Source: Bacillus mojavensis RO-H-1 = KCTC 3706 (lineage in GTDB: Bacteria > Bacillota > Bacilli > Bacillales > Bacillaceae). Taken from it: a DNA stretch of 64,000 nucleotides. The position numbers were made by a program, and so were the translations under genes. A model generated the notes under the pieces. It worked only from the letters and a program-made list of their open reading frames with translations. It made no database searches and was not told the DNA's origin. Positions 13,307-23,697 of this stretch are shown one piece after another. Position 1 is the first letter of the stretch. Each line of letters starts with the position of its first letter. Location: contig NZ_JH600279.1 of NCBI RefSeq assembly GCF_000245335.1, forward strand, positions 372,001 through 436,000, in the 5' to 3' direction.

Positions 13307-13882
13307 CTAAATTTCTGTCCACTTTTTCTCTAAAATCGGATATGAGTAGTTCTTCATTTGCTCAATTAACTCATCGGGCCGTGAAGAGCTATGGATCAGT
13401 TTAAGATGAGAGTCGTTAGAAAATCCTTCTTGAATGCTGTATTTGATCATTTTCATCATCGGTTCAAAATATCCGTTGACATTATACAGTCCGATCGGCT
13501 TTTGATGAATGCCGATCTGCGCCCAGCAAAGCACTTCAAATAATTCTTCATATGTACCGAAACCGCCAGGCATGGCGATATAGCCGTCAGCCAGTTCGCT
13601 CATTTTTGCCTTTCGTTCATGCATGCCGTTGACTTCAATCAGCTCTGTCAGATTTTGATGGACAACCTCTCCGCTGAACAGGCCGCTCGGCATCACTCCA
13701 ATTGCAGTGCCGCCGTTTTCCATTAATGCATCGGCAATCGCGCCCATCAAACCTACACGAGAGCCCCCGTATACCAGGCCGATTCCCTGCTCTGCCATAT
13801 ACACGCCAAGCTCCGTCGCTTTTCTTTTATACGCTTCATTTCCCCCCGGGTTTGAGCCCGCAAATACACAAATTGTTTTCAT
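13307..13882 (-). CDS. yvdD: LOG-family protein (cytokinin riboside 5'-monophosphate phosphoribohydrolase type)
   Basis: A 191-residue Rossmann-fold protein of the LOG/TIGR00730 family. The family signature [12 protein letters not shown] is present, as are [11 protein letters not shown] near the N terminus and [17 protein letters not shown] enzymes cleave ribose 5-phosphate from N6-modified AMP, and more generally act as nucleotide 5'-monophosphate phosphoribohydrolases; the physiological substrate in Bacillus is not obvious. The chosen ATG lies 13 codons inside the longest frame, after a GGAG site. The gene is divergent from yvdC, another nucleotide-related gene. Confidence 0.88.
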   Translation of the reverse strand: MKTICVFAGSNPGGNEAYKRKATELGVYMAEQGIGLVYGGSRVGLMGAIADALMENGGTAIGVMPSGLFSGEVVHQNLTELIEVNGMHERKAKMSELADGYIAMPGGFGTYEELFEVLCWAQIGIHQKPIGLYNVNGYFEPMMKMIKYSIQEGFSNDSHLKLIHSSSRPDELIEQMKNYSYPILEKKWTEI

Positions 13883-13999
13883 CTTGTCATCTCCGCATCT
13901 ATATATCGTGTTAAAATTCAAAAAAACACACTATATATTGTCCCACCTTCATGTGATAATATCAATATGAAATACATAAAGAATGCAGGAGTGATGATG

Positions 14000-14320
14000 T
14001 TGCAGCTGGCTGATGCTGAAAAATGGATGAAAGAGTTTTACGAAAAAAGGGGCTGGACGGAATACGGACCGTTTATTCGAGTCGGGTTTTTAATGGAGGA
14101 AGCCGGAGAGCTGGCACGGGCTGTCCGGGCGTATGAAATCGGCAGAGACCGGCCGGATGAGAAAGAATCGACACGAGCTGAGCAAAAACAAGAATTGATT
14201 GAAGAAATGGGAGACGTCATCGGGAATATCGCCATCCTTGCTGATATGTACGGCGTTTCATTAGGTGACGTAATGAAAGCCCACCAAGAAAAACTGACAA
14301 AACGATTTGAGCATGCATAA
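14000..14320 (+). CDS. yvdC: MazG-like nucleotide pyrophosphohydrolase
   Basis: A 106-residue all-alpha protein of the MazG/dUTPase superfamily. The metal-binding pattern is seen as EEAGELARAV (first EExxE-like helix) followed by EEMGDVIGNIAIL (E..D helix). Such proteins split nucleoside triphosphates into monophosphate and pyrophosphate. Start choice: AGGAG at 13987-13991 is 8 bases from this TTG but only 5 and 2 from the two in-frame ATGs upstream (13997, 13994); TTG also gives the length I recall for YvdC. It ends at a strong two-way terminator. Confidence 0.85.
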   Translation: MQLADAEKWMKEFYEKRGWTEYGPFIRVGFLMEEAGELARAVRAYEIGRDRPDEKESTRAEQKQELIEEMGDVIGNIAILADMYGVSLGDVMKAHQEKLTKRFEHA

Positions 14321-14325
14321 AAAAA

Positions 14326-14350
14326 AACGGCCGCAATCGGCCGTTTTTTT
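14326..14350. terminator. Bidirectional terminator between yvdC and yvdB
   Basis: AACGGCCG pairs with CGGCCGTT around a four-base loop, with A-run on one side and T-run on the other, so it works for both convergent genes. Confidence 0.9.
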
Positions 14351-15960
14351 CACCCTGTGATTTCATCATGATGATCAAAGAAATGCTGCTTCCCTATTTT
14401 GTGAAATAGGCCTGTTTTATGCAGCAGCTCCCTAGGCTGAGACTGCAGTCCTACAATCATCAGCTTTCCGTTGTGGCGTTTAATTCGGTTCATAACGTTC
14501 CCAAGCACTGCTTCTGCGGATGTATCCATGTAATGCACTTTATTCATGAGCAAAATGAGGGTCTTCGGCTTTTTCTGTACATGCTCTAACAGTGACGATT
14601 CAAGTGAATCAATCGATCCGAAAAACAGCGGTCCTTCTATGGAGTACATGCTGACCGAAGGATCTGTCCCCTGCTCCCTCTTAGCCGCTTTCGCAAGAGC
14701 TGGATGAGACTCCTGATTTTGAATACGGGTCGCTTCGCTCATTCTTCTGATGAAGAACACAAATGCGAGCAGCAATCCGGTCGCCACACCGACGATTAAA
14801 TCGAACAGAACCGTCAGGACAAAGGTAGCGGCTAAAATGAAGGAATCGGCGTTTTTCAGTCTCAGCATGTTTGCGACTTCCTTCCGCTCACTCATATTCC
14901 ATGCGACAACCATCAAAATCGGCGCCATACTTGCAAGCGGAACGTGGGAAGCATAAGGCGCGAATACAAGCAGTACAAGAAGAACCACGACGCCGTGAAC
15001 GACACCTGAGACAGGTGAAACCGCTCCATTTTTAATATTGGTTGCCGTCCGCGCAATCGCTCCGGTAGCCGGGATTCCGCCAAACAGCGGCGCGGCCATA
15101 TTCGCAATCCCCTGGCCGACAAGCTCTTTGTTGCTGTCGTGCTTTGACCCTTTCATATTATCGGCAACCATCGCGGATAATATGGACTCGAGGCCGCCAA
15201 GAAGCGCGATGACAAGCGCTGCCGGAAACAGCATGACCATTTTATCTATTGTCAGCTCCGGAAACTGAAATTCCGGCAAATGGCGAGGAATTTCTCCATA
15301 GGTTGAGCCAATCGTTGCCATGCGGTCAGGGAAAAACACAACCGCAACAAGCGTGGAAATGAGAAGAGCCAATAAAGCTCCGGGTATCTTCGGCATCACT
15401 TTGGCGGATACAAGCAAAATGACAAGTCCGATGACCGCTGTCAAAATGGCATATCCGTTAAAGGTGCCGAGCTTCTGTGCAATTTCAAACATGTTGTGAT
15501 GAAAGTTCTCATGTTTTTCTACGTTTTTCAAACCGAGAAAATTAGCGATTTGTTCAGTGAAGATTAACACGGCGATTCCAGCCGTAAATCCGACGATAAC
15601 TGGCTTCGGCACGTACTTCATAATTTTGCCGAGCTTAAACAATCCGAACAGCACCAGCATGACGCCTGCCATAAACCCCGCTATCAGCAGATTTTCCAGC
15701 CCATACTGCATCACGATACCGAATAAAATCGGGACAAACGCGCCTGTCGGACCGCCTATTTGATATTTAGATCCCCCGAACAAAGAAATACAGATCCCCG
15801 CCACAACAACAGTATACAGCCCATATTCAGGCTCGACTCCCGAGGCAATGGCAAACGCCATACCTAAAGGAATTGCCACGACTCCTACTACGATACCTGC
15901 AATCAGGTCTTTCTGAAATTTCTGTAAATTGTATCCCTTGAATCTCCCAGAGAATCGCAT
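14350..15960 (-). CDS. yvdB: SulP-family anion transporter with STAS domain
   Basis: A 536-residue membrane protein. The SulP core (about 10-390) has some 10-12 membrane segments, with conserved elements such as AIPLGMAFAIASGVEPEYGLY near the start and PATGAIARTATNIKNGA in the middle. A C-terminal STAS domain (about 425-535) contains LILLMNKVHYMDTSAEAVL. SulP proteins carry sulfate, bicarbonate or dicarboxylates. The adjacent upstream carbonic anhydrase gene (18-base gap, same strand) suggests bicarbonate as substrate. GGGAGG is 11 bases before the ATG, slightly long. Confidence 0.9.
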   Translation of the reverse strand: MRFSGRFKGYNLQKFQKDLIAGIVVGVVAIPLGMAFAIASGVEPEYGLYTVVVAGICISLFGGSKYQIGGPTGAFVPILFGIVMQYGLENLLIAGFMAGVMLVLFGLFKLGKIMKYVPKPVIVGFTAGIAVLIFTEQIANFLGLKNVEKHENFHHNMFEIAQKLGTFNGYAILTAVIGLVILLVSAKVMPKIPGALLALLISTLVAVVFFPDRMATIGSTYGEIPRHLPEFQFPELTIDKMVMLFPAALVIALLGGLESILSAMVADNMKGSKHDSNKELVGQGIANMAAPLFGGIPATGAIARTATNIKNGAVSPVSGVVHGVVVLLVLLVFAPYASHVPLASMAPILMVVAWNMSERKEVANMLRLKNADSFILAATFVLTVLFDLIVGVATGLLLAFVFFIRRMSEATRIQNQESHPALAKAAKREQGTDPSVSMYSIEGPLFFGSIDSLESSLLEHVQKKPKTLILLMNKVHYMDTSAEAVLGNVMNRIKRHNGKLMIVGLQSQPRELLHKTGLFHKIGKQHFFDHHDEITG

Positions 15961-15978
15961 ATTTTGTTAAAACCTCCC

Positions 15979-16563
15979 TTATGAATTAGTCTTTATGAAC
16001 TCAGTTTCATAACCGTTAATCACGACGTCAAGTTTGCCTGTCTCCGGGTGTATCACAAGCCCGTGAACCGGCAGCTTTTTTGGCAGCAGCGGATGATTCT
16101 TGATCAGATTGACACTGTGGGAAACGCTTTCTTCCACACTGTGAAAGCCCGTCAGCCAGGTTTTCAAATCTAATCCGGCGCTATCAAGTAAACTCAGGCA
16201 GCTTGCTTCTACCCCGCGTTCCTTTGCTTTTTCTAGAATTGAGGTAGCATTCAGGCCTGACATCCCGCATTCATGGTGGCCGATGATGCAAACCTCTTCC
16301 GCCTGCAATTCATAAACGGCGACCAATATGCTGCGCATGACACTTCCAAATGGGTGAGAAACGATGGCTCCCGCGTTTTTTACAATCTTAGCATCGCCGT
16401 TTTTAAGCCCCATTGCTTGCGGAAGAAGTTCTGTGAGTCTTGTATCCATACAGGTAACAATAACGAGCTTTTTTGAAGGGAATTTTGTCGTTTTGTAGGG
16501 TTCGTACTTCTTCTCTCTGACAAACTGCTGATTGTGTTCCAAAATTGATGTTAAAGAAACCAT
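15979..16563 (-). CDS. yvdA: Beta-class carbonic anhydrase
   Basis: A 194-residue cytoplasmic enzyme that interconverts CO2 and bicarbonate. The zinc ligands and Asp-Arg dyad are visible: CMDTR, then HHECGM. The frame extends 47 codons upstream, but that part resembles no carbonic anhydrase and has no ribosome site at its start; the ATG chosen follows GGGAG by 11 bases and begins MVSLTSILEHNQQFV. It probably forms an operon with the SulP transporter yvdB. The 5' end remains the least certain point. Confidence 0.9.
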   Translation of the reverse strand: MVSLTSILEHNQQFVREKKYEPYKTTKFPSKKLVIVTCMDTRLTELLPQAMGLKNGDAKIVKNAGAIVSHPFGSVMRSILVAVYELQAEEVCIIGHHECGMSGLNATSILEKAKERGVEASCLSLLDSAGLDLKTWLTGFHSVEESVSHSVNLIKNHPLLPKKLPVHGLVIHPETGKLDVVINGYETEFIKTNS

Positions 16564-16816
16564 TCTAAATTCATCTCCCATCCATATGATTTTGCAAGCC
16601 TTCTTGCCTAGCTTACAGTAAGGAATTATAGCATAGGAACAGGCCGCGAAAAGGCTTTCATTAAAAGACGATCTAATTGGACTGTAAAATAAAAACATAA
16701 ACATTTATATCTTTCAAAGATAATAAAATTTATATTTATTGAATCCTATAATCCAGGTTTTGCTGATATTTTGGTGATTTGTCTGACAAAAAATATAGGC
16801 GAATTCAGATAATTAA

Positions 16817-17944
<1,128 letters not shown>

Positions 17945-17951
17945 ATAAAAA

Positions 17952-17978
17952 AAATCCGGTCTGATGAAGACCGGATTT
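17952..17978. terminator. Terminator between yvcT and psdB
   Basis: AATCCGGTCT pairs with AGACCGGATT around a short loop. On the minus strand it is followed by eight T, making it a strong terminator for psdB. On the plus strand the T-run is short. Confidence 0.85.
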
Positions 17979-17982
17979 CATA

Positions 17983-19923
17983 TTACATATGCTGAAGAAC
18001 AGCACGTTTATAAATATGACGAGTGACGACATAATAAACAGCCTGGAATACAAAATAAATGGAGATGACAATCACGGCCTCAAGAAATAAGTTAGCATGC
18101 AGCATGTTGCTTAACGCCACATACGCAAAACCGGCGTGAATCGTACCCGCAATAAACGGGATGAAGAACAAAAACCCAATTTGTCTTCCAAGGATAGAGT
18201 GAATCTCTTTGTCCGTAACTCCCATTCTCTTTAATGCTAACACTTGCACTCTCGTATCTTCTATTTCAGTAAACATCCGCAAATACAGCATGCTGCCTTG
18301 AACAATAAAAAACAGTACGCTGACAAACAGACCGATAAACAGCATGAGTGCAACTCCCTGCTTCACAACTTGAAAACTCGGAGCACGCGTTTGAAAATCA
18401 GATGTATGTTCTTTCGGCACCATGTTTTCAAGCTTCTCAGAGACCTCCACCGTCTCCTGCCAATGCTCAAGCTCATAGCCTACCACTCTCGTCTGATCCT
18501 TCAGCGGCACCTCCTGTGTCAGGCTGTCAAAGCTTTTTTCGCTGACAACCAATAAACGGCTGACTCCTCCGACTGACATCAATATCCCTTTGTTTTGCTG
18601 CTTTTTCATGACATAGGAAAGTGATTTTCCTGACTTCATATGAAACGCTGCTTTTTCCCCTTCCCCGAACGTATCTTTCACCATCATTTGAAACGGAACA
18701 TTGATAAACGCTTCATTTTCTTGTACATGAATAACAGGAAAACCTTTTTCCTTTGCGACTTGATTATAAATTTTCTCTGAAATCAGCAAGGCCTCTGCTT
18801 CCGCTTTCCTGTTCCCATACGGCAAGTCTGATTGAAATGTAACAGGAATACCTGTGGCATTCACCTTATATTTAATCTCAGTATTTGCTTTTTTCAATGT
18901 ATTCTCAGCGGTCTCAGGCTTCATAACCTGAAAGCGGGAAGCGTCTTTTTCCACCCAGGCAACAGATTGAGGAATGCTTTGCTCCTCCTGCCTTTCTAAA
19001 TCAGCATAAAACATATAGATCACACCTGTAGCGGTTAAAATGACTGCTGTAATCACCGAGGTTAAAAACAGCATGCGTGCGTGATCTTTCAGCCTGAATA
19101 TCATGTTGGAACGCACAATGATATTGGTTCCTTTGTAAAAGCTGTGTTTCTTTCTGTACAGCATGCGAAAAAACGCGACACTGCTTTGTGTAAAAAAGAA
19201 ATACGTGCCGATTAACACTAAAATCAAAATCGGAAAGACACGAAACATCATGTCGATCGCATTGGCTGTGGCAGACAGATAATAACCGCCAGCCAGACAA
19301 AGCAAAGACAGCACAGTGAGCCATTTTGAATAGGCCGGTAGATTTTTAGGTTTTTGAGCGGATTTAATCAAATCTATGATTTCGAGCTTGCGAATCTGCC
19401 CCAGCGATAAAATAAGCAGGACTTGAAACAATATGAGAAAACCGACCGCCGTCAGCACAAATGCTTTCGGTACAATCGCAAACGAGATCGGCACCTTCAC
19501 ACTGAGCATCCATGTCATGACCATAAAAAACAGTTTTGAAAATAACAGCCCCGTGCCTATACCGGCCGCAATCGCCGCAAGAGAAATCAGCGACTGCTCA
19601 TAATAAATCATCTTTCGGAGCTGCTGCTTTGATGTCCCGAACAGCGTAAACAAGCCAAACTCTTTCTTTCTCGCTTGTAAAAATGCTGAATTTGAATAGG
19701 AAATAAAGAATATACAAAACACGATAATGACGATAAGAGCTGCGCTCAAACACGTTTTCACAAGGCTTCCGCCATACACATTGTCTTCCGTCACATCCGG
19801 GTGAAAAATAAAAGAGGTGAAGACGAAAAAGACCGAGACGGCAAACACACAGCTTAAGAAGTAAGCGACATATCTTTGCAGATTCCCAATAATGTTCTTA
19901 CGGGCGATGGTTCTCAAATTCAT
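17983..19923 (-). CDS. psdB: Peptide-antibiotic ABC transporter permease PsdB
   Basis: A 646-residue BceB-type permease with about ten membrane segments and a large extracytoplasmic domain (roughly 310-520) between segments 7 and 8, the part that recognises the antibiotic. With PsdA it removes lipid II-binding lantibiotics such as nisin and subtilin and relays their presence to PsdS. The ATG after GGGAGGCG is chosen (an upstream ATG has no ribosome site). It overlaps psdA by 26 bases. Also called yvcS. Confidence 0.94.
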   Translation of the reverse strand: MNLRTIARKNIIGNLQRYVAYFLSCVFAVSVFFVFTSFIFHPDVTEDNVYGGSLVKTCLSAALIVIIVFCIFFISYSNSAFLQARKKEFGLFTLFGTSKQQLRKMIYYEQSLISLAAIAAGIGTGLLFSKLFFMVMTWMLSVKVPISFAIVPKAFVLTAVGFLILFQVLLILSLGQIRKLEIIDLIKSAQKPKNLPAYSKWLTVLSLLCLAGGYYLSATANAIDMMFRVFPILILVLIGTYFFFTQSSVAFFRMLYRKKHSFYKGTNIIVRSNMIFRLKDHARMLFLTSVITAVILTATGVIYMFYADLERQEEQSIPQSVAWVEKDASRFQVMKPETAENTLKKANTEIKYKVNATGIPVTFQSDLPYGNRKAEAEALLISEKIYNQVAKEKGFPVIHVQENEAFINVPFQMMVKDTFGEGEKAAFHMKSGKSLSYVMKKQQNKGILMSVGGVSRLLVVSEKSFDSLTQEVPLKDQTRVVGYELEHWQETVEVSEKLENMVPKEHTSDFQTRAPSFQVVKQGVALMLFIGLFVSVLFFIVQGSMLYLRMFTEIEDTRVQVLALKRMGVTDKEIHSILGRQIGFLFFIPFIAGTIHAGFAYVALSNMLHANLFLEAVIVISIYFVFQAVYYVVTRHIYKRAVLQHM

Positions 19924-20677
19924 GAAAATCGCCTCCCAACACACTCAGGGTATCCAGGATACTTTGATAAAACACCTGCTGATTCGTCCCCCTGCGGATC
20001 TCTGAAAAAAATCTTCCGTCTTTAATAAAGACGATTCGTTTACAGAAGCTTGCCGCTGTGGCATCATGCGTAACCAATAGTATCGTTGCTTCCTTTTCTT
20101 CATTCAGCTGAGCCAGCGTGTTCATCACCTGTTTTGCAGATTTTGAATCAAGGTTGCCTGTCGGTTCATCCGCCAGTATCAGAGCCGGATTATGAATAAT
20201 GGCTCTTGCACAGGCCGCACGCTGCTGCTGGCCTCCCGACACTTCGTACGTACGGTGGTCCAGAATATGTTTGATTTGCAATGTATCTGCCAGTTCATCT
20301 AAGCGGTTTTCCATTTCACTCAGCTTTACCTTGTCCAACGCGAGCGGAAGCAGGATGTTTTCCCGAATCGTCAGCGTATCAAGCAGATTAAAGTCCTGAA
20401 AGACGAAGCCCAGCTCTCTTCTGCGAAACAGAGCCAGGTCTTGATCCTTTAACGTTTTCGGCTGGATGCCGTTGATCATCATCTCGCCCTGGGTCGGCTT
20501 ATCAATGGTGGCCAGCAAATTCAGGAGCGTCGTTTTTCCGCTTCCTGACGGCCCCATGATGCCGACAAATTCTCCTTTATTTACACTGAGATCAAAATCG
20601 CTAAGCGCCTGATATGACATCGTTCCTTTATTTGAATAATATGTTTTTGACAGCTTCGTTGTTTGCAGTACGTTCAT
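19898..20677 (-). CDS. psdA: Peptide-antibiotic ABC transporter ATPase PsdA
   Basis: A 259-residue ATPase of the MacB/BceA kind. Walker A is GPSGSGKTT (about 42-50), the signature VSGGQQQR and Walker B LILADEPTGNLD follow. It powers PsdB in lantibiotic detoxification. The gene begins a separate unit from psdRS, with a promoter and a PsdR-type box in the gap upstream. AAAGGAGGA precedes the ATG. Also called yvcR. Confidence 0.96.
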   Translation of the reverse strand: MNVLQTTKLSKTYYSNKGTMSYQALSDFDLSVNKGEFVGIMGPSGSGKTTLLNLLATIDKPTQGEMMINGIQPKTLKDQDLALFRRRELGFVFQDFNLLDTLTIRENILLPLALDKVKLSEMENRLDELADTLQIKHILDHRTYEVSGGQQQRAACARAIIHNPALILADEPTGNLDSKSAKQVMNTLAQLNEEKEATILLVTHDATAASFCKRIVFIKDGRFFSEIRRGTNQQVFYQSILDTLSVLGGDFHEFENHRP

Positions 20678-20701
20678 GCCTCTGATCCTCCTTTTTTCTT
20701 T

Positions 20702-20707
20702 ATTATA
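20702..20707 (-). promoter_or_regulatory. psdA -10 element
   Basis: On the minus strand a perfect TATAAT lies 25 bases before the psdA start codon. No good -35 is visible, as expected for a promoter that needs an activator. Confidence 0.6.
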
Positions 20708-20761
20708 AAAAGGAAGTCAGCAGCCTCCCATCGAACTTTCTTTCAATCTCGCTTTCGAACC

Positions 20762-20775
20762 TTACAATGCTGTCA
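20762..20775 (-). promoter_or_regulatory. PsdR-binding box upstream of psdAB
   Basis: The minus strand reads TGACA-GCAT-TGTAA, an exact match to the TNACA-N4-TGTAA inverted repeat described for BceR-like regulators. It overlaps the psdS stop codon and lies about 55 bases upstream of the psdA -10. Confidence 0.7.
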
Positions 20776-21832
20776 CCTTCGCCAGAGTGTCACTTGAAAA
20801 GACAATTGTCATCACGGTGCCCGCTCCCTCTTTTGATTGCGCGTCCAGTTTATGGCCCAGCTGGCTGCACACCTCTTTCGCCAAATAGAGGCCCATTCCT
20901 GTCGCCTGTGTCATGCTTCTCCCGTTTTCACCAGTAAAAAACGGATCAAAAATCCGGGGAAGATCCTGCGCCGGGATGCCGATACCGTCATCTGCAACTG
21001 ATAAACGTGTCTCATGGCCTTGCGTTTCAATCCGGATGGTAATATGGTCACCAACGCCTTGCTTTGAATATTTCAGGGCATTGAAAAGGATTTGCTCCAC
21101 AACAAAGGAAAGCCACTTTTGATCACTGGAAACTTGGACGGCGTTTGGCGGCACATGTAATTTCGGGAAAAGCCGCCGTTTAATAAACTGCCGTTTTTCC
21201 TGATTGATCAATGAGCGGACAAGCTCTGTCAAATCAAAGGTTTCAGGTTTTACATCAAAAGCGAATTCCTCCAGCCGGGCTGTTTGCAGCATCATATCCA
21301 GCCCGTGGCGAAACCGTTCATTTTCATCCTCCAGTTCCTCTAAAAATGTTTGAAAGGAAGAAGCGGTCCCGTTCTTTCCTTCTTGAATCATTAAGGAGAT
21401 GACGGATACGGGTGTTTTCATATGGTGAATCCATTGATTCGTAAAAGTATAATGCTGTTTTTGTTTATTAATATATTGTGAGAGCTTTCCCGCGTATTGA
21501 TCACCAAGCGCGTTAATCATTTTTGTCCAGAGGGCTTGTTCTCTAGTTCTTGGCTTGCGGGCTTCAAGTGACTGCCCTATGTCATTCGAAGCGGGTGCCT
21601 GATCGGCCAGTTTTTTCAAAAATGCCAGAAAGGAAACTTGCCGCATGTAGTCGGCAGTAAAACCAGCGGCCAAAAGGACACCAGGCAGGACCCATATGTA
21701 TATCATATTTTCTGAAGCAGGCTCGGCACCGCTCTCTATAATGCTTAAATATGCGATAAACATGGCGGTACCTATGCTTAATAAGGAAAAAAGAATAATA
21801 GCTAATCGGTCGATGATATAAGTCTTTAACAC
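20762..21832 (-). CDS. psdS: Intramembrane-sensing histidine kinase PsdS
   Basis: A 356-residue BceS-type kinase: two N-terminal membrane segments with a very short outer loop, a linker, the phospho-acceptor helix with His in [12 protein letters not shown], and an ATPase domain with DDGIGIP and [10 protein letters not shown]. It has no sensor domain of its own and reads flux through PsdAB. It overlaps psdR by 7 bases. It phosphorylates PsdR to induce psdAB. Also called yvcQ. Confidence 0.95.
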   Translation of the reverse strand: MLKTYIIDRLAIILFSLLSIGTAMFIAYLSIIESGAEPASENMIYIWVLPGVLLAAGFTADYMRQVSFLAFLKKLADQAPASNDIGQSLEARKPRTREQALWTKMINALGDQYAGKLSQYINKQKQHYTFTNQWIHHMKTPVSVISLMIQEGKNGTASSFQTFLEELEDENERFRHGLDMMLQTARLEEFAFDVKPETFDLTELVRSLINQEKRQFIKRRLFPKLHVPPNAVQVSSDQKWLSFVVEQILFNALKYSKQGVGDHITIRIETQGHETRLSVADDGIGIPAQDLPRIFDPFFTGENGRSMTQATGMGLYLAKEVCSQLGHKLDAQSKEGAGTVMTIVFSSDTLAKVTAL

Positions 21833-22539
21833 TCCCGCTCATCCTTCCGATTGACTTCAAATACATAGCCCTGTCCCCTGATCGTAGCAATGGCGTCTTT
21901 CAATCCGGCATTCTCCAGCTTTCTCCGCAGCCGATTGACATTGACCGTTAATGTATTATCATCAACAAAATCAACGTCGTCCCATAATGCCTCCAGCAAT
22001 TCATCACGCGAGACAATTTTTTTGTGCTCTCTTATGAAAATCGAAAGCAACTGAAATTCTTTTTGCGAAAACGAGATGCGGCTGTTCTTCCACTCCGCTT
22101 CATATTGATCTGGATATATCGTTAGACCGCCAAGCTCCACCAATCTTGATTCCTGAGACAAAGAAGGAGAATACTCACCATAGGTCCTGCGCAACACGCT
22201 TTTGATTTTGGCCATCACTACCTCTAAATGGAACGGCTTCGTGATATAATCATCGCCCCCGTTCTCAATCGCCATCACCTGATTCAGTTCATCAGTCCGC
22301 GCCGAGATAAAAATAATCGGGGCATTTGAAATCGTTCGGATTTGCCTGCACCAATAAAACCCGTCAAAAAAAGGCAGGTTGATATCAAGCAGCACAAGAT
22401 CCGGTTTCATTTCCGAAAATTCTTCCTTTATGTCATTCAGCTTTTCAGCTATTTTTATATGATATCCGTATTTCTGAAGATGGCCGCCCAGCAATGACGC
22501 AATCCGTTCATCATCTTCCACGAGTAAGATCCGATACAC
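21826..22539 (-). CDS. psdR: OmpR-family response regulator PsdR
   Basis: A 237-residue regulator with a receiver domain (acidic pair in VEDD, phosphorylated Asp52 in [10 protein letters not shown], Lys in ITKPF) and a C-terminal winged helix (about 140-230). It activates psdAB in the presence of lantibiotics. The start codon is GTG after AAGGGGGA. Also called yvcP. Confidence 0.96.
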   Translation of the reverse strand: MYRILLVEDDERIASLLGGHLQKYGYHIKIAEKLNDIKEEFSEMKPDLVLLDINLPFFDGFYWCRQIRTISNAPIIFISARTDELNQVMAIENGGDDYITKPFHLEVVMAKIKSVLRRTYGEYSPSLSQESRLVELGGLTIYPDQYEAEWKNSRISFSQKEFQLLSIFIREHKKIVSRDELLEALWDDVDFVDDNTLTVNVNRLRRKLENAGLKDAIATIRGQGYVFEVNRKDEREC

Positions 22540-22593
22540 GTTTATCCCCCTTATATATCTAACACGGTGATTTTTCTAGAAGATTCCAAAATT

Positions 22594-22602
22594 ATTATAG
22601 CA
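22594..22602 (-). promoter_or_regulatory. Extended -10 promoter of psdRS
   Basis: The minus strand reads TGCTATAAT, a perfect -10 with the TGn extension; the -35 region is poor. It lies 55 bases before psdR. Confidence 0.55.
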
Positions 22603-22639
22603 TGTGGGGGATAGTAAATCGGGCTTTTTCTATTCGTTA

Positions 22640-22648
22640 TGGTAGAAT
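22640..22648 (+). promoter_or_regulatory. Extended -10 promoter of the small lipoprotein gene
   Basis: TGGTAGAAT is a TGn-extended -10 placed 39 bases before the start codon at 22687. It is divergent from, and about 40 bases away from, the psdR promoter. Confidence 0.45.
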
Positions 22649-22686
22649 GAAAAAAGGGAAAAATTTCTTAATAAGTAGGTGTCATT

Positions 22687-22896
22687 ATGAAGATAATCAT
22701 GCTACTTGTAACCATTACGTCAACTCTTTCAGCATGCCAGCCGAACTATACCGGGGAATACATAGAAATTGGAGATTCACTGACTGAATACGAAAAAGAG
22801 TGCTTTAAAGAGAATCACATTCCTTATCAATATGAAAAAGGGAAACTGTATATCCCGGAAGATGCATTTGATGTAGTAATCAATACTTGTTCATAA
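22687..22896 (+). CDS. Small predicted lipoprotein next to psdRSAB
   Basis: A 69-residue protein when read from the ATG at 22687. It has a short hydrophobic signal (KIIMLLVTITST) and a good lipobox LSAC with the predicted lipidated Cys at 17. The mature part is about 53-56 residues, acidic and Tyr-rich, and keeps two further cysteines near its middle and end. I do not recognise a family. It stands alone on the plus strand between psdR and yvcN, with a weak AGTAGGTG ribosome site, an extended -10 promoter and a terminator of its own, which supports a real gene. A link to antibiotic sensing is only suggested by position. Confidence 0.7.
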   Translation: MKIIMLLVTITSTLSACQPNYTGEYIEIGDSLTEYEKECFKENHIPYQYEKGKLYIPEDAFDVVINTCS

Positions 22897-22898
22897 GA

Positions 22899-22927
22899 AA
22901 AAGCTTGCAGTATGTCTGCAAGCTTTT
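22899..22927. terminator. Bidirectional terminator between the small lipoprotein gene and yvcN
   Basis: AAAAGCTTGCAG pairs with CTGCAAGCTTTT around a short loop; T-runs follow on both strands, serving both convergent genes. Confidence 0.85.
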
Positions 22928-22931
22928 CACA

Positions 22932-23687
22932 TTACAAAAAATAAGTGTTTAATTTCTCTTCAAACTCTGAAGGGGCGATGTCACTTTTTTGGCCTTCTCC
23001 GCCGTTTTCATGAACCGTAAAATGGCGGTCTGACATGACAATCCGTCCGTTCGGGGTCAGCTTAGAAGCAAGCAGTGATTTATTAAAAGGCGATTTTTCA
23101 TGAGAGTGGATCATATCCTTCATCATGTCTAAATCACGGACGTCACTTTCATCAAGGGTAAAGGCATAACCGATTTGCCAGCCTTCTCCTTTGTCCATCA
23201 ACAGAAGATGGGTGCCCATTTCCGTCGCTTTTTCCTTGATTCGGAATGCTCCCACAGGAGATTGTACCGTTTCTCCGGAAAGCGGTATCGGCTCCAGCGC
23301 CAGGTTGATGCCAAAACCAATATCAACAATGTAATCTCCCTTTTCTGCCGACAGCCATACAGCAGCATGGGTTCCTTCTAATGCCCACTCTTCTTGTTTT
23401 CCTGCATAAACTGTTCCGCGAATGAGCTTCACATGAAAACCGGCATCACGTAAGACATAGTAAAGAAAACCATTCAAGTCGTAGCATAGCCCCCCATGCT
23501 GTTCTTTGATCAGACGGCGCCAAAGCTCTTCTTTGGTTACCTTATAATTCTCTTTTGCAAGAACTGCCCGGTTTTCAAAAGGGTATCGGTACGCCATTGC
23601 TTTTAGAAAAAGGGAAAGATCCTCGAAGCTGACATGATCCTTCTCCCAGCCGATTTTCTTAAAACAGTCTTTCAGAAAATCACTCAT
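22932..23687 (-). CDS. yvcN: Arylamine N-acetyltransferase
   Basis: A 251-residue NAT-family enzyme that moves an acetyl group from acetyl-CoA to arylamines. The Cys-His-Asp triad is visible: Cys68 in QHGGLCYDLNG, His107 in EGTHAAVWL and Asp122 in IVDIGFG. The natural substrate is unknown. It is the last gene of the yvcI-rapZ-glmR-whiA-crh operon, 10 bases after crh, with AGGTGATAC before the ATG. Confidence 0.9.
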   Translation of the reverse strand: MSDFLKDCFKKIGWEKDHVSFEDLSLFLKAMAYRYPFENRAVLAKENYKVTKEELWRRLIKEQHGGLCYDLNGFLYYVLRDAGFHVKLIRGTVYAGKQEEWALEGTHAAVWLSAEKGDYIVDIGFGINLALEPIPLSGETVQSPVGAFRIKEKATEMGTHLLLMDKGEGWQIGYAFTLDESDVRDLDMMKDMIHSHEKSPFNKSLLASKLTPNGRIVMSDRHFTVHENGGEGQKSDIAPSEFEEKLNTYFL

Positions 23688-23697
23688 TTTGTATCAC

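Noticed and set aside
15979..16704. Long N-terminal extension of YvdA (241 residues)
   Set aside because: The extra 47 residues match no carbonic anhydrase and their start lacks a ribosome site; the ATG at 16563 was used.
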